From assembly GCA_021234155.1 (NCBI GenBank), contig JAJEKV010000020.1:2655275-2719274 (forward strand): 64,000 nt of DNA. Reading direction: 5' to 3'. Both the position numbers and the translations under genes were made by a program. This DNA is from Isoetes taiwanensis (taxonomy: Eukaryota; Streptophyta; Lycopodiopsida; Isoetales; Isoetaceae). How positions within the stretch are numbered: the stretch's first letter is position 1; each line of letters starts with the position of its first letter. Below the pieces are notes generated by a model. The model made no database searches. It was given only the letters and a program-made list of their open reading frames with translations, and was not told the DNA's origin. Of this stretch, positions 44,845 to 56,867 are shown in pieces.

Positions 44845-45329
44845 TGAAAACCGGCATCATGAGAACTGAAAACACTTGATTAGGCAAAGGATAGATACTG
44901 AGTAGAAAGCTGCAGAAAGGGACCGCAGGAAAGACTTAGATTGGACTGTGGAGAAGTAAGAAATCATGGGTTTTTAAAAGCAACATCTAGCATAGCTGCA
45001 GGTAGCCAGAGCCCCAATCCTTCTATATCCAGTCAATCATGCAAATTCCTGGTCAAAGGGTCACTTTATCAGCAGCAAAAAGAACAGAGTATGCCCCTGG
45101 ACCGGCTGCACTTGAAGGAGACCTAATCTAAAGATAACGGATTGAGAGAGGAGAGAGAGAGATGGTTTCTCTCTAAGCCAAACCCACGATCAATGGAGCG
45201 CCTGCTATCTGACATCCGCCCGCCGCCAGCGCCTCAAAAATTGACCATACTCGGTATTTCTCTTCAGGAGATATGTCGACTTACGCAATTACAAAACAAT
45301 CCTGGTTGGAAATGTTATGGCTAAAAAAC

Positions 45330-45765
45330 TTTTGCTTCCTTGATTGAGCAGAAGTTAGTGGATTGGGCTACAAATGTAGACGCTATAGCGACATGTCAAG
45401 CTGGTTTCAGGGCTGGTTACTCAACTCTAGATCATTTAGTGACACTCAGAGTGCTCACAGAAAATGCTAAGGGCCGAGGGAACCAATTGTACCTTGCATT
45501 CATAGACCTTATGAAGGCATTCGATCGTGTTGATCGAGGCAAACTTCAAGACATATTCGATACAATTGGGGTCCTGCAAGCTCTCCAAGAAGTAGTTTCT
45601 TGCTTGTACCAAAAGGTATTGATCCCCTACGCTCTGATGCACAGATCCACAACACTATCAGGGTTAAACAGGGCTGCCCCTGCTCGTCTGCTCTCTTGTA
45701 GGTGCGCTGACGGACACCTTAGAGTTGCATGAAATGGTGCACCTCCAGCCAAGCCTACTAAAAAC
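45330..45765 (+). pseudogene. LINE reverse-transcriptase fragment
   Basis: QAGFRAGYSTLDHLVTLRVL, then LYLAFIDLMKAFDRVDR (motif A), and in another frame VKQGCPCSS (motif B) and DTLELHEM. One or two frame changes. Resembles the non-L1 LINE whose remnant lies at 13216-14639 (minus) and whose 3' end may be at 50430-50958. Confidence 0.75.
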
Positions 45766-47539
45766 AAACTCGAGTATATATGTTCAGATATGTCTGCATA
45801 AAATTGGACATGCATATATGTATACATGCATCAAAAGCATTGATAGACCATTGACTTAAACAATCAATCTAATTCAATAGATATGATATGTTTAAGAATC
45901 TCGTAGATTGAATTAAGTATGTTGCTTCTATACTTCTTAATGTCATGGAGGCTTTTGATCACATAGCTATATTTTGGACTTATTAAAGATAACTGGTGGT
46001 TGAGTAAAACTCAAAATTAGAGGTTCCTATTGAATATAACTAGCAAGATGAATAATTTAGTGCCTAATATAGTATTTGTCTAGCATATACTATTCATGTT
46101 TACAAGTGGGTGTTCATCTTTGTTGACAAAAAAAAGGAACAATTTTAAGCATTATACTTGAGTGACTTCATGTTACTCTTCGGCACGAGGCAACTTGTAA
46201 TAAGATATTTTAAATATAGGAAATTACCTTTGCACTGCTTGCAGTTATATTAATGTTTTCCACCTAGTATGCATTAAAATCCTTGTTGGTCGAGGGAGCA
46301 TATCACGACTAGTAGATATTTTTATTGGCATACTAGATATTTATTTTATCATTAATATCTCAACTTAATACGTTGTTTGTCTTTTCTTCAATAATGGGAT
46401 ACGTTGGGCTTGTCTGGTCAATATGATATTTGAGATAAAAACGTCCATTCCGTGTCCCATTGATTTTGGTTCGAAGTATACATAGGACACACATACCAAT
46501 AGCTTTAATTGTTTACATGTAATACCCTCAAATCAGTTTCAACATGCATATATATGTTATCATATTTGGAAATATCCATTATAAGAAGGTCATGTACTAT
46601 TTATTTTATAATAAAATTAAAAATACCTTGCCTTCAAAAAAAAAAAAATCTTATTATATTTGGAATATCCATGCTCTTAAACATGTAGTCTCCCATTGAT
46701 GCCTTTTTTGTACTTGTACGAATTCATAAAGCACTATCGTTGTCACGTAAGCCACAACCTCTTAGAATGGATCCAATTTCTATTTTGTTGGACTTCACCA
46801 CAACCTCTTAGAATGGATATTTAAGATATTTACATTTTATCCACTATGCACGATGGTCTTGCTAGTTCATTTTCTTCGTTATAGAATAAATTGTATCATA
46901 TTTAAATGGTCTTGGGGTAGTTTTAATAAAATTGAGGATCCTGGAGGGATTTTTGAGCCGTCCTTTGGGATCCCGATATAAATATATGTCCTTTGGGATC
47001 CCACTGTTAATTGCGCAGTTAATGCCTTAGTGGCGCAATTTGGGGAAACTTTCCCTGGGCTTACCTGCGAGCGCTTCAATCGAATTTTAATTTGATTCTA
47101 CTAGACCCCATTTCAACCTGGTTAACAATGGGGCTATTTGATTTACAACGCTCAATACGATTTGTATGTTATGAAAAAGTGGTACTATTATGTTTCCTAA
47201 CCTTATTAGTTTGAGTGGCAGACCACATCAAGGCTCCTTCTCTCATTACAAGTATCGTAATACACCGCCGGACCGCCGGGCTCAATTACTGTCTTTTTTT
47301 GTTTAAAATTATAGAATTTAATTCCCTCTCAACTTCCACACCTTTACCTCCATCCCAGATTATATAATATTAATCCTTAACGGATTATTAACTAACTACA
47401 ACAACAGATTAACATAGATTATTAATTGGTCATTGACACATCATTCATTGATTATAATAGAAGATTAACAGAGATTATTAGCTGATCATCAATCACAATT
47501 AGCATTAGCAATAGTTATCATTGAACAAAATTGTTGACA
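45766..47539. other. Intergenic, no gene recognised
   Basis: AT-rich, no protein-like ORF. A run of 13 A at 46637-46649 is flanked by ATATTTGGAAATATCCAT (46564) and ATATTTGGAATATCCAT (46657), which could be a small retroposon with target duplication. TCCTTTGGGATCCC occurs twice (46960 and 46989). Confidence 0.35.
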
Positions 47540-48300
47540 GTAACAAGTTATTATTGCATAGCAAGGCCACTCCAAAATATTCATTGCATGGCAAACTTCA
47601 ACTTCCAGATGGCGCCTTCTTGACCAGAAAATTAATAGCTTCAAGTAGACTAGCAGAATACAATTGAAGGTTTTCTGATTGGTAATAGTAGGTGCAACAA
47701 ATTTCCTAATGGCTTTGGCACTGTTAGGAAAGGTTCTACTGAGTTGACAATAGAATACATCATCAAAATCATCTTCATATTTTTCAATGTAACATCCAAC
47801 TTTTGTGTAGGCTCTGTCTTGTCCAACTGTACGCCATTGTCATCTGTAGCAACTTCTGAAGCTTGTATATCATTAGCAGCAAAAATATCTACTTTAGAAG
47901 AAACTACAGGTGCAGATGACAAAGTAACAAAATGATTTGCAGGAAGAAAACTGTATGCAATAGCTGGAAGACTTGACTAGATAAAAAGAGCAGGATTGAC
48001 AATAACTGTGTTGGTGGAAACTTGAACAACAGGAGGATCTAAGCAGGTGCAGCTAATTGAACAAAAGGTCTTTGGAGACGGTTTCAAAAAAGAAACAGCA
48101 GGTGGAATAGAAGAACTTGACTGAATAAGAGAAGAAATATCTACAACAGAAGGGCAACTCAAACGCGATGGACTCATAACATCCATATTTTCCTTCCCAC
48201 ATGCATCTGAAAGATCTGAAACACGCAATGATCTGGAATTATGTGAAGGAACATTAGGTTGAGATTTCACTAAGGCAATTTTTAGAACATTCTTGCTCCT
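47540..48300 (-). pseudogene. C-terminal exon of a minus-strand gene, interrupted by L1
   Basis: Read from the acceptor CATATTAG near 50089, across the L1 insertion, the exon continues RSKNVLKIALVKSQPNVPSH, a Ser-rich stretch, an in-frame TAG at 47977, further coding-like sequence (SSAPVVSSKVDIFAANDIQ), and near 47790 a frame change to KYEDDFDDVFYC. Low similarity to anything I know. By position it could be the C-terminal tail of the recombinase-like gene to its right. Confidence 0.35.
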
Positions 48301-50079
48301 AATTGCGGAGGCTGAGAATCTTCGTAATGCTAAGCTATTATTAGACACATTCTCCTTAGCATCAGGAGTTCTTGTAGGGTGGCAAAAATGTACAGCTTTA
48401 TGGACACTAGACAGTTTCATCCCTCCCTGTATTTTGGACTATCCATGGAAGATTATTCTGCATGGCAATACCACAAAGTTGCTTGGCATCCCAGTTGGAA
48501 TTTACGTCTCTGCTTTAGATGCTTGGAATGAAATCATTAGTGGGTTGCAAAAGCACTTGTTTTGGTGGAATACAGCTAAACTGTCCATGCCCGGTAGAAT
48601 CACTGTGGCTAAATGTGTTCTTAGTAATACTCATGTCTACATGGCGTCTGCTCTATTAGCTCCGCAGTGTAAGATGGAGGAGATTGTGCGTATCGTCAGA
48701 AATTTTATTTGGGGTGATGAGTTAGGAGCGGTGGTCAAGGTAGCTTGGGCGAAATGCACTAGACTTAAGACAGCTGGTGGTATTGGTATGTTGGATTTTC
48801 ACCTCCAAAGCAAGGTGATGATATCAAAGTTTATTTGGAGGATTTTCATTGGTAAGGATAATTCTCCTGGCCTGAGGTTGTTGGTGCAGTCGATTCAGCA
48901 TTGTCTCCCATTTCATAAGGCCACCATTAAGCCCCTTCCTTCCTTGGGCTTTGCTTTATCATATGCATCCGTATCCTAATGCTTCTCCCTTTCTAAAGGG
49001 GCTGCTTGCTGCGTGGGACACTGTCGGGTCTCTTTTCCATATTAATCCTGAGGCATGTCTTCAGTTGTCCACTCCATGCTGGTGGATTCCTTTGCAGGAC
49101 ACTCCAGAGAATGTGCCTCTATGTGTGGTTGTTCATCCAAAGACACGACGACGTTGGATAGCAGCTGGTATAAGCACTATTGCAGCTTGGTATGAGTCTG
49201 GTCATCTCATGTATGGGAAGCATTTAGAACAAAGTTCTTGTTGTACAGATGGGACAGAGTAATCCGGAATCATATTGCTGCATTGTTGCCACAGGATTCT
49301 GGTCCACAAATTGAGGTAGTCGTATGGGGTTGCCATCAGGATATCCAGCCATGGCGGTTTGTGTCTTATGTGTATAAATTGCTTTTGCATTCTGAAATCC
49401 TGCCTCCATCGAATAGGTGGCATCTTCAGGTCCCTCAGCCACAATGGAAAAGTGTTTGGATATGGGTATGGGATAAGCTGCTTCATCCCAAAGTAGTAGT
49501 TTTGTGGTGGCAACTGATCCATAGATGCCTCAGAGTCAACAGGTTAGTCCATAAAATTGATAATCGGATCTCAGAGCTCTGTCCTTTATGCCAGCAAAGG
49601 GTTGAGAGTATTGAGCATTGTTTTTTTCTTGTGTGAGCGGCTTTGGCAGGCATGGTCTTGGTTGCTGACCCTTTTTGGCACGTCTCGATCTAGCCAGCAA
49701 ATTTTGCTTGCTATCTATCCTGATGCTTGGCCCAAACTACGGAAACGAGCTTTTCATCTCGCATGTGGCTGGCTTTCATGGTCAATCTGGAAGAGAAGGA
49801 GGTTGTTTATCTTTAAGGGCGTAGATACTGCAGATGAGATTGTTCTTCAGTGGGCGCAAAATAAAATTGTTATGGCTTATAATTGTTCTTCTCTTGATCA
49901 AGAGAAGAAAGTACTGATCTGGCATACTTACCTTCAGATTCATTCTTTTGCATAGGCAAGTGGTTATGCTCAGTTGGATCGGTTTGTCCACTGGGGTTAT
50001 AATCCTGTCTTTGCATTTTATGTTGCTCTTGTTTTTAGTTGGTGAATAAAGCTTGTCGTCCTTAAAAAAAAAAAAAAAA
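48301..50079 (+). mobile_element. 5'-truncated L1 with poly(A) and 10-bp target duplication
   Basis: TCTTGCTCCT occurs immediately before (48291-48300) and after the A-run (50080-50089). Encodes the ORF2 C-terminus in several frames: TTKLLGIPVG, WWNTAKLSMPGRITVAKCVL, FIWGDELGAVVKVAWAKC, LLHPKVVVLWWQLIHRCLRV, CPLCQQRVESIEHCFFL (zf-RVT with CPLC intact) and HLACGWLSWSIWKRR. A-run of 16 at 50064-50079. It interrupts a minus-strand exon. Confidence 0.92.
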
Positions 50080-50429
50080 TCTTGCTCCTTACTAATATGA
50101 TCTGCAAACAAAAAAATGAAGTTAACATATCACAAAGATTAGATCATAACACAAACATTAAAGGACACACTAACAATATATACTAATAAGAAAGCACTTC
50201 AGCAAATGATCCAGAGCTAGGTTGACAAATTATATCCATACAAGTATTTATTTTTTTATTCACCAGTACGGTCTTACCTATAAAAAATAAACTAGATAAA
50301 AGAGAACATGACAGAATGAAAATTACATAAAATCTGCCCTACTTAGTTTTGATAAGCTTCTGTTGCCTTGTGGCCAGTAATTCTCATGCCAATATCACAA
50401 ACAACATCCTTAAGCTAGTCGAGAAACCA

Positions 50430-50958
50430 AACTCACTCTACTGCTTTTATTGCCACGTCAAGAGAGGCTTTATCATCTTGTCAAGTTGGAGCTGTGGAAG
50501 ACGAATGCCATACCTTTCAGAGCTGTCCGGTCTATGATGATATTCGAATATGCTATGCTGAGCTGGTCCGTCCTGGCCAGCCCCTGCATGAGATGTTGAG
50601 CATGGCCCGGTACAGATGTTGAAATTATACCTCCAAGAGGTCATGGATCGCTGAGATAAGCTCGGTCCTCGGGCACTTGCCTGATATGTGTACATATTTC
50701 TTATAATAGATGTTTGTACAGGTTGACAACAGTCATATTTCTGTCACAGTTTTTCCCCCAAAAGCCCTTTAGGACGGGTTTTTTTTTAATTTGAACAGTA
50801 ATACGCTTGCTGCGCCTTCTTTTTGGGTCCCATAGGCCAATTTGTCTCCGTGGACAATAAAACTCTATTCTATTCTATTATATTCTAACTTATTGAAACC
50901 AACCAAATAAAACTCTATTCTATTCTATTCTATTCTAACTTATTGAAACCAACCAAAG
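50430..50958 (+). mobile_element. 3' end of a LINE with TATTC-repeat tail
   Basis: AVEDECHTFQSCPVYDDIR (about 50493-50550) is the C-terminal Cys/His motif found at the end of many LINE ORF2 proteins. The 3' UTR has GTCTCCGTGGACAATAAAAC followed by TCTATTCTATTCTA repeats. A block of about 50 bp (AATAAAACTCTATTC to AACCAACC) is duplicated at 50857-50906 and 50908-50958. The same terminus is seen inverted at 13216-13260. Confidence 0.7.
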
Positions 50959-50979
50959 AAACTGAATACCATGTCTATA

Positions 50980-52110
50980 TAATTAGGAAATCAATTATTA
51001 AAAATCAGAAATCAGTGGCTAAACAATCAGGAAATTTAATGACAAAATTAAAGATAATTACCGTACTACATAATTTTCCAATAGGTTAAAGGAAGAATGC
51101 GCGAGGCTCACCATCATTCTGTTTTGCAGGTAAATGCATAATATATTGTTTGGATGTCAGTACAAAATCTCTCTCATAGCTCTCGATAGGTTGTCAACAA
51201 TAATGATCATCAAACTTAGTTGTAGTAGGATAACTGTTTTTGCTGATATGTTCTCCATACTTAACAAGCTCGCTTACCATCATTTTCTAACATCACATCA
51301 CAATCCTTAGCATTGTACAACTCTTTAACTACGCTAATACCAAAACTCATAAACATGAAATAGACTAATCTTTTGATACAACAGATTGGATGTATTATTT
51401 GGTATCAGCAAGAATATCTCTTTCAATGGCAAAGCTAATAGTTGGGGCTTTCTTCTTTGGTCTATTAGAGTTATTACTTTGTCTCATCTTCCTTATCATT
51501 CCAATGAAAGCTTCTTTGCTGAGTAGAAATAGGATCAATTACAATATTCAATGGAGGTTCGTGCACACCAGTTTCACCAATCCTCTTTTCTTGTTCTCTT
51601 CTTATAATTCTTCTTATAGCCCTGTATATCGAGCCTAATCTGAAATAACAAAACAAGAATTAATATACAATTGAATTAATACCAAAAACTTGATGATGAT
51701 AGAGGATATAACTTGTTTCTTTTCACCTACCAAAACAATATCAAAGAAGAAATTAGACATGTAAACAGCGAACAAAGTTCAACAAATCAGCACAAATCTG
51801 GATAATGAACTTTGTCAACATATCATTCAACCCTCTTAAGGGTATGTTTTCAATAGGAATGGATAGATCATAGCCAAAAGCCGTTATCCACTCTTTAAAC
51901 CTTCTTCAAGCCCAAGCATTCACACTCCTAGAACATTCTTGACCTCTATTAAGTGCTTTACTCAATAGATCCTTGTCAAGTGATAACTAATCTTGCTTCT
52001 TTTTTTCTCCTCGTCACTACTTATTTCCATCTTCCATCTCAACAAGTATTTCTTTTATCTCCTCATTATCATATGCACACAAAAGAACGAACAGGAGAAC
52101 ATATTCTAAG
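50980..52110 (-). pseudogene. Crypton/DUF3504-like tyrosine recombinase, degenerate
   Basis: Minus-strand exon at 51800-51990: RGQECSRSVNAWA, a TGA, RRFKEWITAFGYDLSIP, then LRGLNDMLTKFIIQ. Next exon VKRNKLYPLSSSS (about 51720), then SIYRAIRRIIRREQEK and, after a frame change, SNRPKKKAPTISFAIERDIL (51430-51640), FMSFGISVVKELYNAKDC (about 51330), and GEPRAFFL with a stop and PIGKLCS (about 51090). This order (F..W, YP..SLY.., I.R.LR, K.A..I, E..L, FGI....EL, FFL.P) matches the DUF3504/Crypton-type recombinase related to ZMYM proteins. Catalytic Arg and Tyr were not located. Stops and frame changes indicate a pseudogene. Confidence 0.45.
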
Positions 52111-52995
52111 ATGCCAAGGTAAAAGATGATTGACATGACCCTGCCTCTGCCTTCTCTAGCCGAAATACCTTGTATGCAACAAAGATCACATGAATAGGAA
52201 TGAGACGAATAAGAATGAGCTTGGCAGTGTAGTATTACCTTATAATAAAAAACGAGCCTCCTCTTGCCAAGATTCTGCGAGCAACAAGAATAAGAATGAT
52301 AAAAAAGAAATGAAACGAATAAGAATGAGGAGAAAGAGCAACGAACAGGAGAAAAAAAGAAGGTAATAGACGATGAACATAGGTTTTTCAATAAAAAACA
52401 AACCTAACACATTCTTAAAGATAAAATTCGATGGATCTAAGAGTAAAAAGACCTGAGTCACTTGACCTACAAAGAAGAACTCGAATCGATGTTGAAACAC
52501 AAAAAGATGACTAATGCAGCCAAGCACACTCAAAATACCCTAATTCGGTCGCCTAAATCTCCTACGTTGTCGTTATGTCTCGTAGTTTGCCGGGGAGAGG
52601 GGAACTACATTATGCCCATGTAGGGCTACTAGCCTCGTCTGCGACTTGCGGCTCCACCCCTTGTCGGTTGCCTCGACAAGCAAAAGAGCCCTAGAGGGCG
52701 TAATGTAGCCCCCTAATGAACCCTGTAATACATAACATAATAGTTCATTCGAGTGAGGAAGGGGAACATTGATGACATGTAAAAATTACAGGCTGAAACA
52801 TAAAAATAGTTTTATTACCATCTTGTAATTTTCATGGGTGTCTCAAGAAAGCTCATGAAAGATTTCATCATCCTTTATCCACAAGTATCCTAAGTGAAAG
52901 GGGATAAATTATGTTTTTGGCACCTTGATCTTGGTTCGAATTTTTTTTTGGAGTGGGAAGGAAGATTTTCTACGAGTTTTGAACTTACTCGCTAA
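52111..52995. other. Spacer before the Ty3 element, no gene recognised
   Basis: Open frames here are Phe/Leu/Ser-rich translations of pyrimidine-rich DNA with no domain. The only protein-like piece is AYDNEEIKEILVEMEDGNK on the minus strand (52017-52075), possibly the N-terminal exon of the recombinase-like gene. Confidence 0.4.
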
Positions 52996-53000
52996 TCTAT

Positions 53001-53594
53001 TGTTAGTCCTGTGCCTCCTGGTACAGGACTATTCATGCATTCGACGGACCAAGTCAAGGCCAAGAATCCACAACCAGGCGCGGGTCAGTCGTCAAAGGCC
53101 CAGCAGAAGACCAAGCAGTAGACCACGCAGTCAAAGCCTGGGTCTGCTACCAACAAGTGCCGCTTAGACAAGTGACGGCCCGTCACCGCCCGCGTCAGCG
53201 AGCGTCAGCGAGATTTCAGGCTTTTCAAGAGGCACCGCCAGCATTCCTGCAGATCAGGCCTCCTTCCAGGAGTCGGCACCGAGATCAGTCAGAGTGTCTA
53301 TATTGGGCCAAAGGCCATTGTACTATATATATGAGTAGAGCTAGCACATGAGGTTTTAGATGAGTTTTGAGTCTTGTCTCATTTCAGTTTTCTCTCGTTT
53401 GCGAGAGCTCATGTATTGCCATCATTGATATCAAGGAAGCTTATCATTGTTGTCTCATTGTTTGTTGTTTCCTTTTTCCCCTTCATTGTTTTCTTGCAAA
53501 TCCCGCGTGACATAGTCCCCGGATTCTCCTGTTAGATCCACGGGTCCTCACAGAGGGCTGTCTTGCAGGAGTTCCCGAACCCAGACCCCAAACA
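53001..53594 (+). repeat. 5' LTR of the Ty3 element
   Basis: 594 bp, from TGTTAGTCCTGTGCC to CCCCAAACA. A TATA box (CTATATATATGAG, about 53323-53335) lies in the middle, followed by a probable R/U5. Aligns with 63241-63825 end to end; differences concentrate at CAG/CTG trinucleotides. Confidence 0.93.
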
Positions 53595-53595
53595 C

Positions 53596-53613
53596 TGTCG
53601 CCGCTGCCGGGCC
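53596..53613 (+). other. Primer binding site, tRNA-Asp type
   Basis: TGTCGCCGCTGCCGGGCC starts one base after the LTR end. It matches the tRNA-Asp-complementary primer site of many plant Ty3 elements (TGGCGCCGTTGCCGGGGA) at most positions. Confidence 0.6.
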
Positions 53614-53641
53614 TGATTCGACTTTTCTCTCGTCTGTTGCC

Positions 53642-55234
53642 ATGTCTGCCCGAAACTTCACACCAGAAGAACTTCTTTCCCAGACGGCGTCTCGCTTGGA
53701 GCGTCATCAGCGAAGGGAAGTTGTCCGCGATATGTATGGATCTGCTTATGACATTGAGTGAGGCCACATTCGGTCAAGGGCTCAGTCGGCGCCACCCACC
53801 CCTCGTGTCATGTCTCGTCCAAATTCCCCGCCTCAAGCGTGCAAACATTGCTCACAGCCTCAGTCACCTCATCACTATCAGGAGCCCTATCAGGCTCAAC
53901 CTTCTCAACCTTACTTTCATACCCCAGAACATGCCTACATCCACCATTCTTCTGGCCACACGCCTCTGCCTTCACAACCATCATCTCCCCCGGGTGGGCA
54001 GGGATATCCACATGTCTCTTTTGCTCCTCCCCAGGAATTTCCCTTCCCTACATTTCCCACTGCTCTTCCTGTTTACAACCTTACAGACCTCAAAAACAAT
54101 GCCCCGGCACCTCCAGTACCTCTCCCTCAGTCACCCCTTCATCAGGGTCCTTCAGGCACCATGCCACCTCCAACTCCACCTCAATATAATCACTATTCTG
54201 TTCCTGTCCAGCCAAGCACTTTCACCTCTACCTTTCAGACCCTTAAGCTGACTTATCCCACCTTTGGCAACACAAAAGGCAAACCATTAGACCAAAGTGC
54301 TCAGGCCCACATGGAAGAATTTGAGGCTCTGGCTGTCCTAAATGGTCATGCACAACCTCAACTGAAATTCCACATCTTTTCCACCACCCTGCGTGGCTCT
54401 CCTCATCAATGGCTCATGTCCAACAAAAGCCACTGGAAACAAGATTGGTCCGAAATGAAAACTGCTTTTCTTTCTCACTATGGGACCACGGATGATGATC
54501 AGCTTCATCTCAAGCAACTCAATGACCTTCAACAGGAGCCCACGGAGTCTGCCCGGGATTTTGCAGATCGACTTCACATTCTGCTCAGCAAACTCAAGGA
54601 GTACCCAACACAGAGCCAGATCTTGGTCTGGTTTCTCCAAGGACTTCCTCCAGCTATCCGACTCATGACTGAATACCTGCGCCCGAAGACTTTGGAGCAG
54701 GCTATCGACCTTGTCAATCACTCAGTCAATGTTTCCTCCCGTGGCGTGGCCCTTCAGGAGCTCCCTTTCATTCCACCCGTCATGGTTCCACAGACTGCTG
54801 TCCAACCTCAACACGCCAATCAGCAGCGCAGTCAGATCTGGTGCCATATCTGCAAATATCAAGGCCACTTGGCGAATGAGTGCAACTCCACCAATGGCCC
54901 GCCTCATTGTAAAAGATGCAACATGTGCAATCATGCCACGGAAGAGTGCACTCGCACTCATCCTACACCTTTCCGCAACAAACTGGTTTATCAAGTGCAA
55001 ACAACACCTCAGCAACAGTCGCAATACCAGCAGCAAAACAACGACAAGATACACCTTCCACATCTCAACCTCCACGCTCTCAGATATATCCCAATATTGC
55101 TGCAGAGGTTGACCTACTCAAAGAAGTTGCTGCTTCATTACCACGCACTCCAGCACCCGTGGATCCAGCAGATCCTTTTTCTCATGTGCCTCTGGAACTC
55201 CAAGAGGAGTTGGCAAAAATCAAAATTCCCTTAA
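53642..55234 (+). pseudogene. gag: Ty3 gag
   Basis: ATG 53642 begins MSARNFTPEELLSQ. A TGA at 53759 interrupts; the same frame resumes and is open from 53810. A Pro/Gln/His-rich N-terminal third is followed by the gag core (GNTKGKPLDQSAQAHMEEF, HQWLMSNKSHWKQDWSEM, LNDLQQEPTESARDFADRLH). Two Cys/His knuckles lie near 54840-54960 (CHICKYQGHLANEC and CKRCNMCNHATEEC). Homology leaves this frame about 55040, where the protease frame takes over. Confidence 0.85.
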
Positions 55235-56211
55235 GTTTAGCAACAATTTTGAAACTCTGTCCTGCTCTCAAGGACCAGTTACCACTCCCGACAGTTTTGG
55301 TTGGGGCTGTAGCTACCTCTACACCCACGGTACATGCCACGGTGGGCAATCAACAAGTCAATCATGTTCAAATTGACGGAGGTAGCGCGGTCAATCTCAT
55401 CACGGATAAACTCCGCAAACAAATGGGCATCAAACAACTCTATCGTGCCCCATATGACATCAAATTGGCTAATGGCCATATCACGAGACCTCAAGGCGTC
55501 ACGCCTCTTCTTCACATCAACATTGGTGATCTCAGATTCCCCTTGGAATTTGGTGTTTGGAAGGCTGGAGAAGATCCAGGTGATTATGAAATGTTGGTCG
55601 GCAGACCTTTTCTCCGCCAGGCCAAGAGCATCCATTACTGGGCCACGGATCAGTTAGTCATCACAGATGGTCACCTCAATGTCACTATGGACTTGGAAAC
55701 CGGTAAGATCATTTCGGTCGACAATGCTGAACCCTCTCTCTCCGACACTGATTCTGAGGACGCCCAGAATATCTATCAAGTTCAGGCTCCACCTGCGAGT
55801 CTACCTCTGTCATCCTACCCCGAATATGCTGATCCTTGGGGAGAAATGACTCTTGATCAGGACCAGGCTGTGGCGGCTTTGCTTGACCCTTACCTGGCTC
55901 CTTGCAATCGAATCCAACGTGTTGATCACTTTTCAGATGCTGAACCTCCTGCCGATCTTGTCAATGTACATGCTGTCATGAAGCAACCTGCAGATGAAAC
56001 TTCGGCAACCTCTCTTCTTCACCACCGCGAGTGCCACGATCTGTCATACTTCAACCTCCCCGCTTATATTGTCCAAGACACGAAAGTTATCCCACATATT
56101 CCGGACTCACGAAGTCGAGATTGTGGGCGTGGGCAACAATCGGCTTGTCGCATTCTTTGCAAATCTTCCGACACGGGCGTCCACTCTTCAAAAGTTCAAA
56201 CACATTTTTAA
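55040..56211 (+). CDS. pol: Ty3 aspartic protease region
   Basis: Open frame overlapping the end of gag in the +2 direction. Contains a leading LSLATILKLCPALKDQLPLP segment, then the active-site stretch VQIDGGSAVNLIT (DGG in place of DTG/DSG), IKLANGHITRPQGVTPLLHI, and YEMLVGRPFLRQA at the protease end. An acidic linker leads to reverse transcriptase, which begins in another frame near 56100. The gag/protease frame change could be a programmed shift or an error. Confidence 0.8.
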
Positions 56212-56850
56212 GCACGGAGTTACGAGAGACCTCGGGGGATCAACAAAACCTTGGGGAACTCACCATTCCTACCAAATCCGATGCCGTCCCGTATATAGCA
56301 ACGATGCACGGCTCAACCCCAATTCCCGTGTGATCGCGTCAAGGCGAAAATTGACAAACTCCTTGGCTGCGGGTTTGATCTATGAGGTCAAACATTACGA
56401 ATGGGTGAGCCCCATTGTCATTGCACTAAAACACAATGGAAAGATCCGGCGTTTGCGTGGACTACCGAAAACTCAATCAGGGCCACGGGCGTGATCATTT
56501 TCCACTTCCCTTCACGCACCGAGAATGCGGAAGAGGTAGCCGGACATGAGATGTACTCCTTCATGGATGGTTTTTCCGGCTACAATCGGATCTCAATCAA
56601 AGAATCGACCAACTCAAGACTACTTTCACCACCCCGTAAGGCACTTTTTGCCTACAAGGTGGTTCCTTTTGGATTATCCAACTCTCCATCAACGTTTCAA
56701 CGCATCATGCTCTCGGTTTTCATGATTTTATGAAGGAAAATCCCTTCTTGCAATTTTTTCAAGATGACTTCTCTGCCTACAGTTCAATGGCTGACCATTT
56801 GGATAAATTGGAACTTCGTCTTTCAGAAATGTGATGAGTCCCAAGCATTA
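56100..56850 (+). pseudogene. pol: Ty3 reverse transcriptase, several frame changes
   Basis: Coding homology jumps between frames: ARLNPNSRVIASRRK and LAAGLIYEVKHYEWVSPIV (about 56310-56430), then YSFMDGFSGYNRISI (motif A) with KALFAYKVVPFGLSNSPSTF (motif B) at 56550-56700, then QFFQDDFSAYSSMADHLDKL (motif C with QDD) at 56750-56810. At least three frame changes in 700 bp, more than in the neighbouring domains. Confidence 0.8.
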
Positions 56851-56867
56851 GTCTCAATCTTTGAGAA

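Larger units (their letters stand above)
38680..45170 (-). mobile_element. Long L1-type LINE, minus strand, 3' truncated
   Basis: Order on the minus strand: CT-rich start, small ORFs a and b, ORF1, repeat-bearing linker, ORF2 endonuclease and reverse transcriptase. The 3' third of ORF2 and the tail are missing. Loss of the 3' end indicates later deletion or rearrangement at 38600-38680, not a normal insertion product. Confidence 0.75.
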
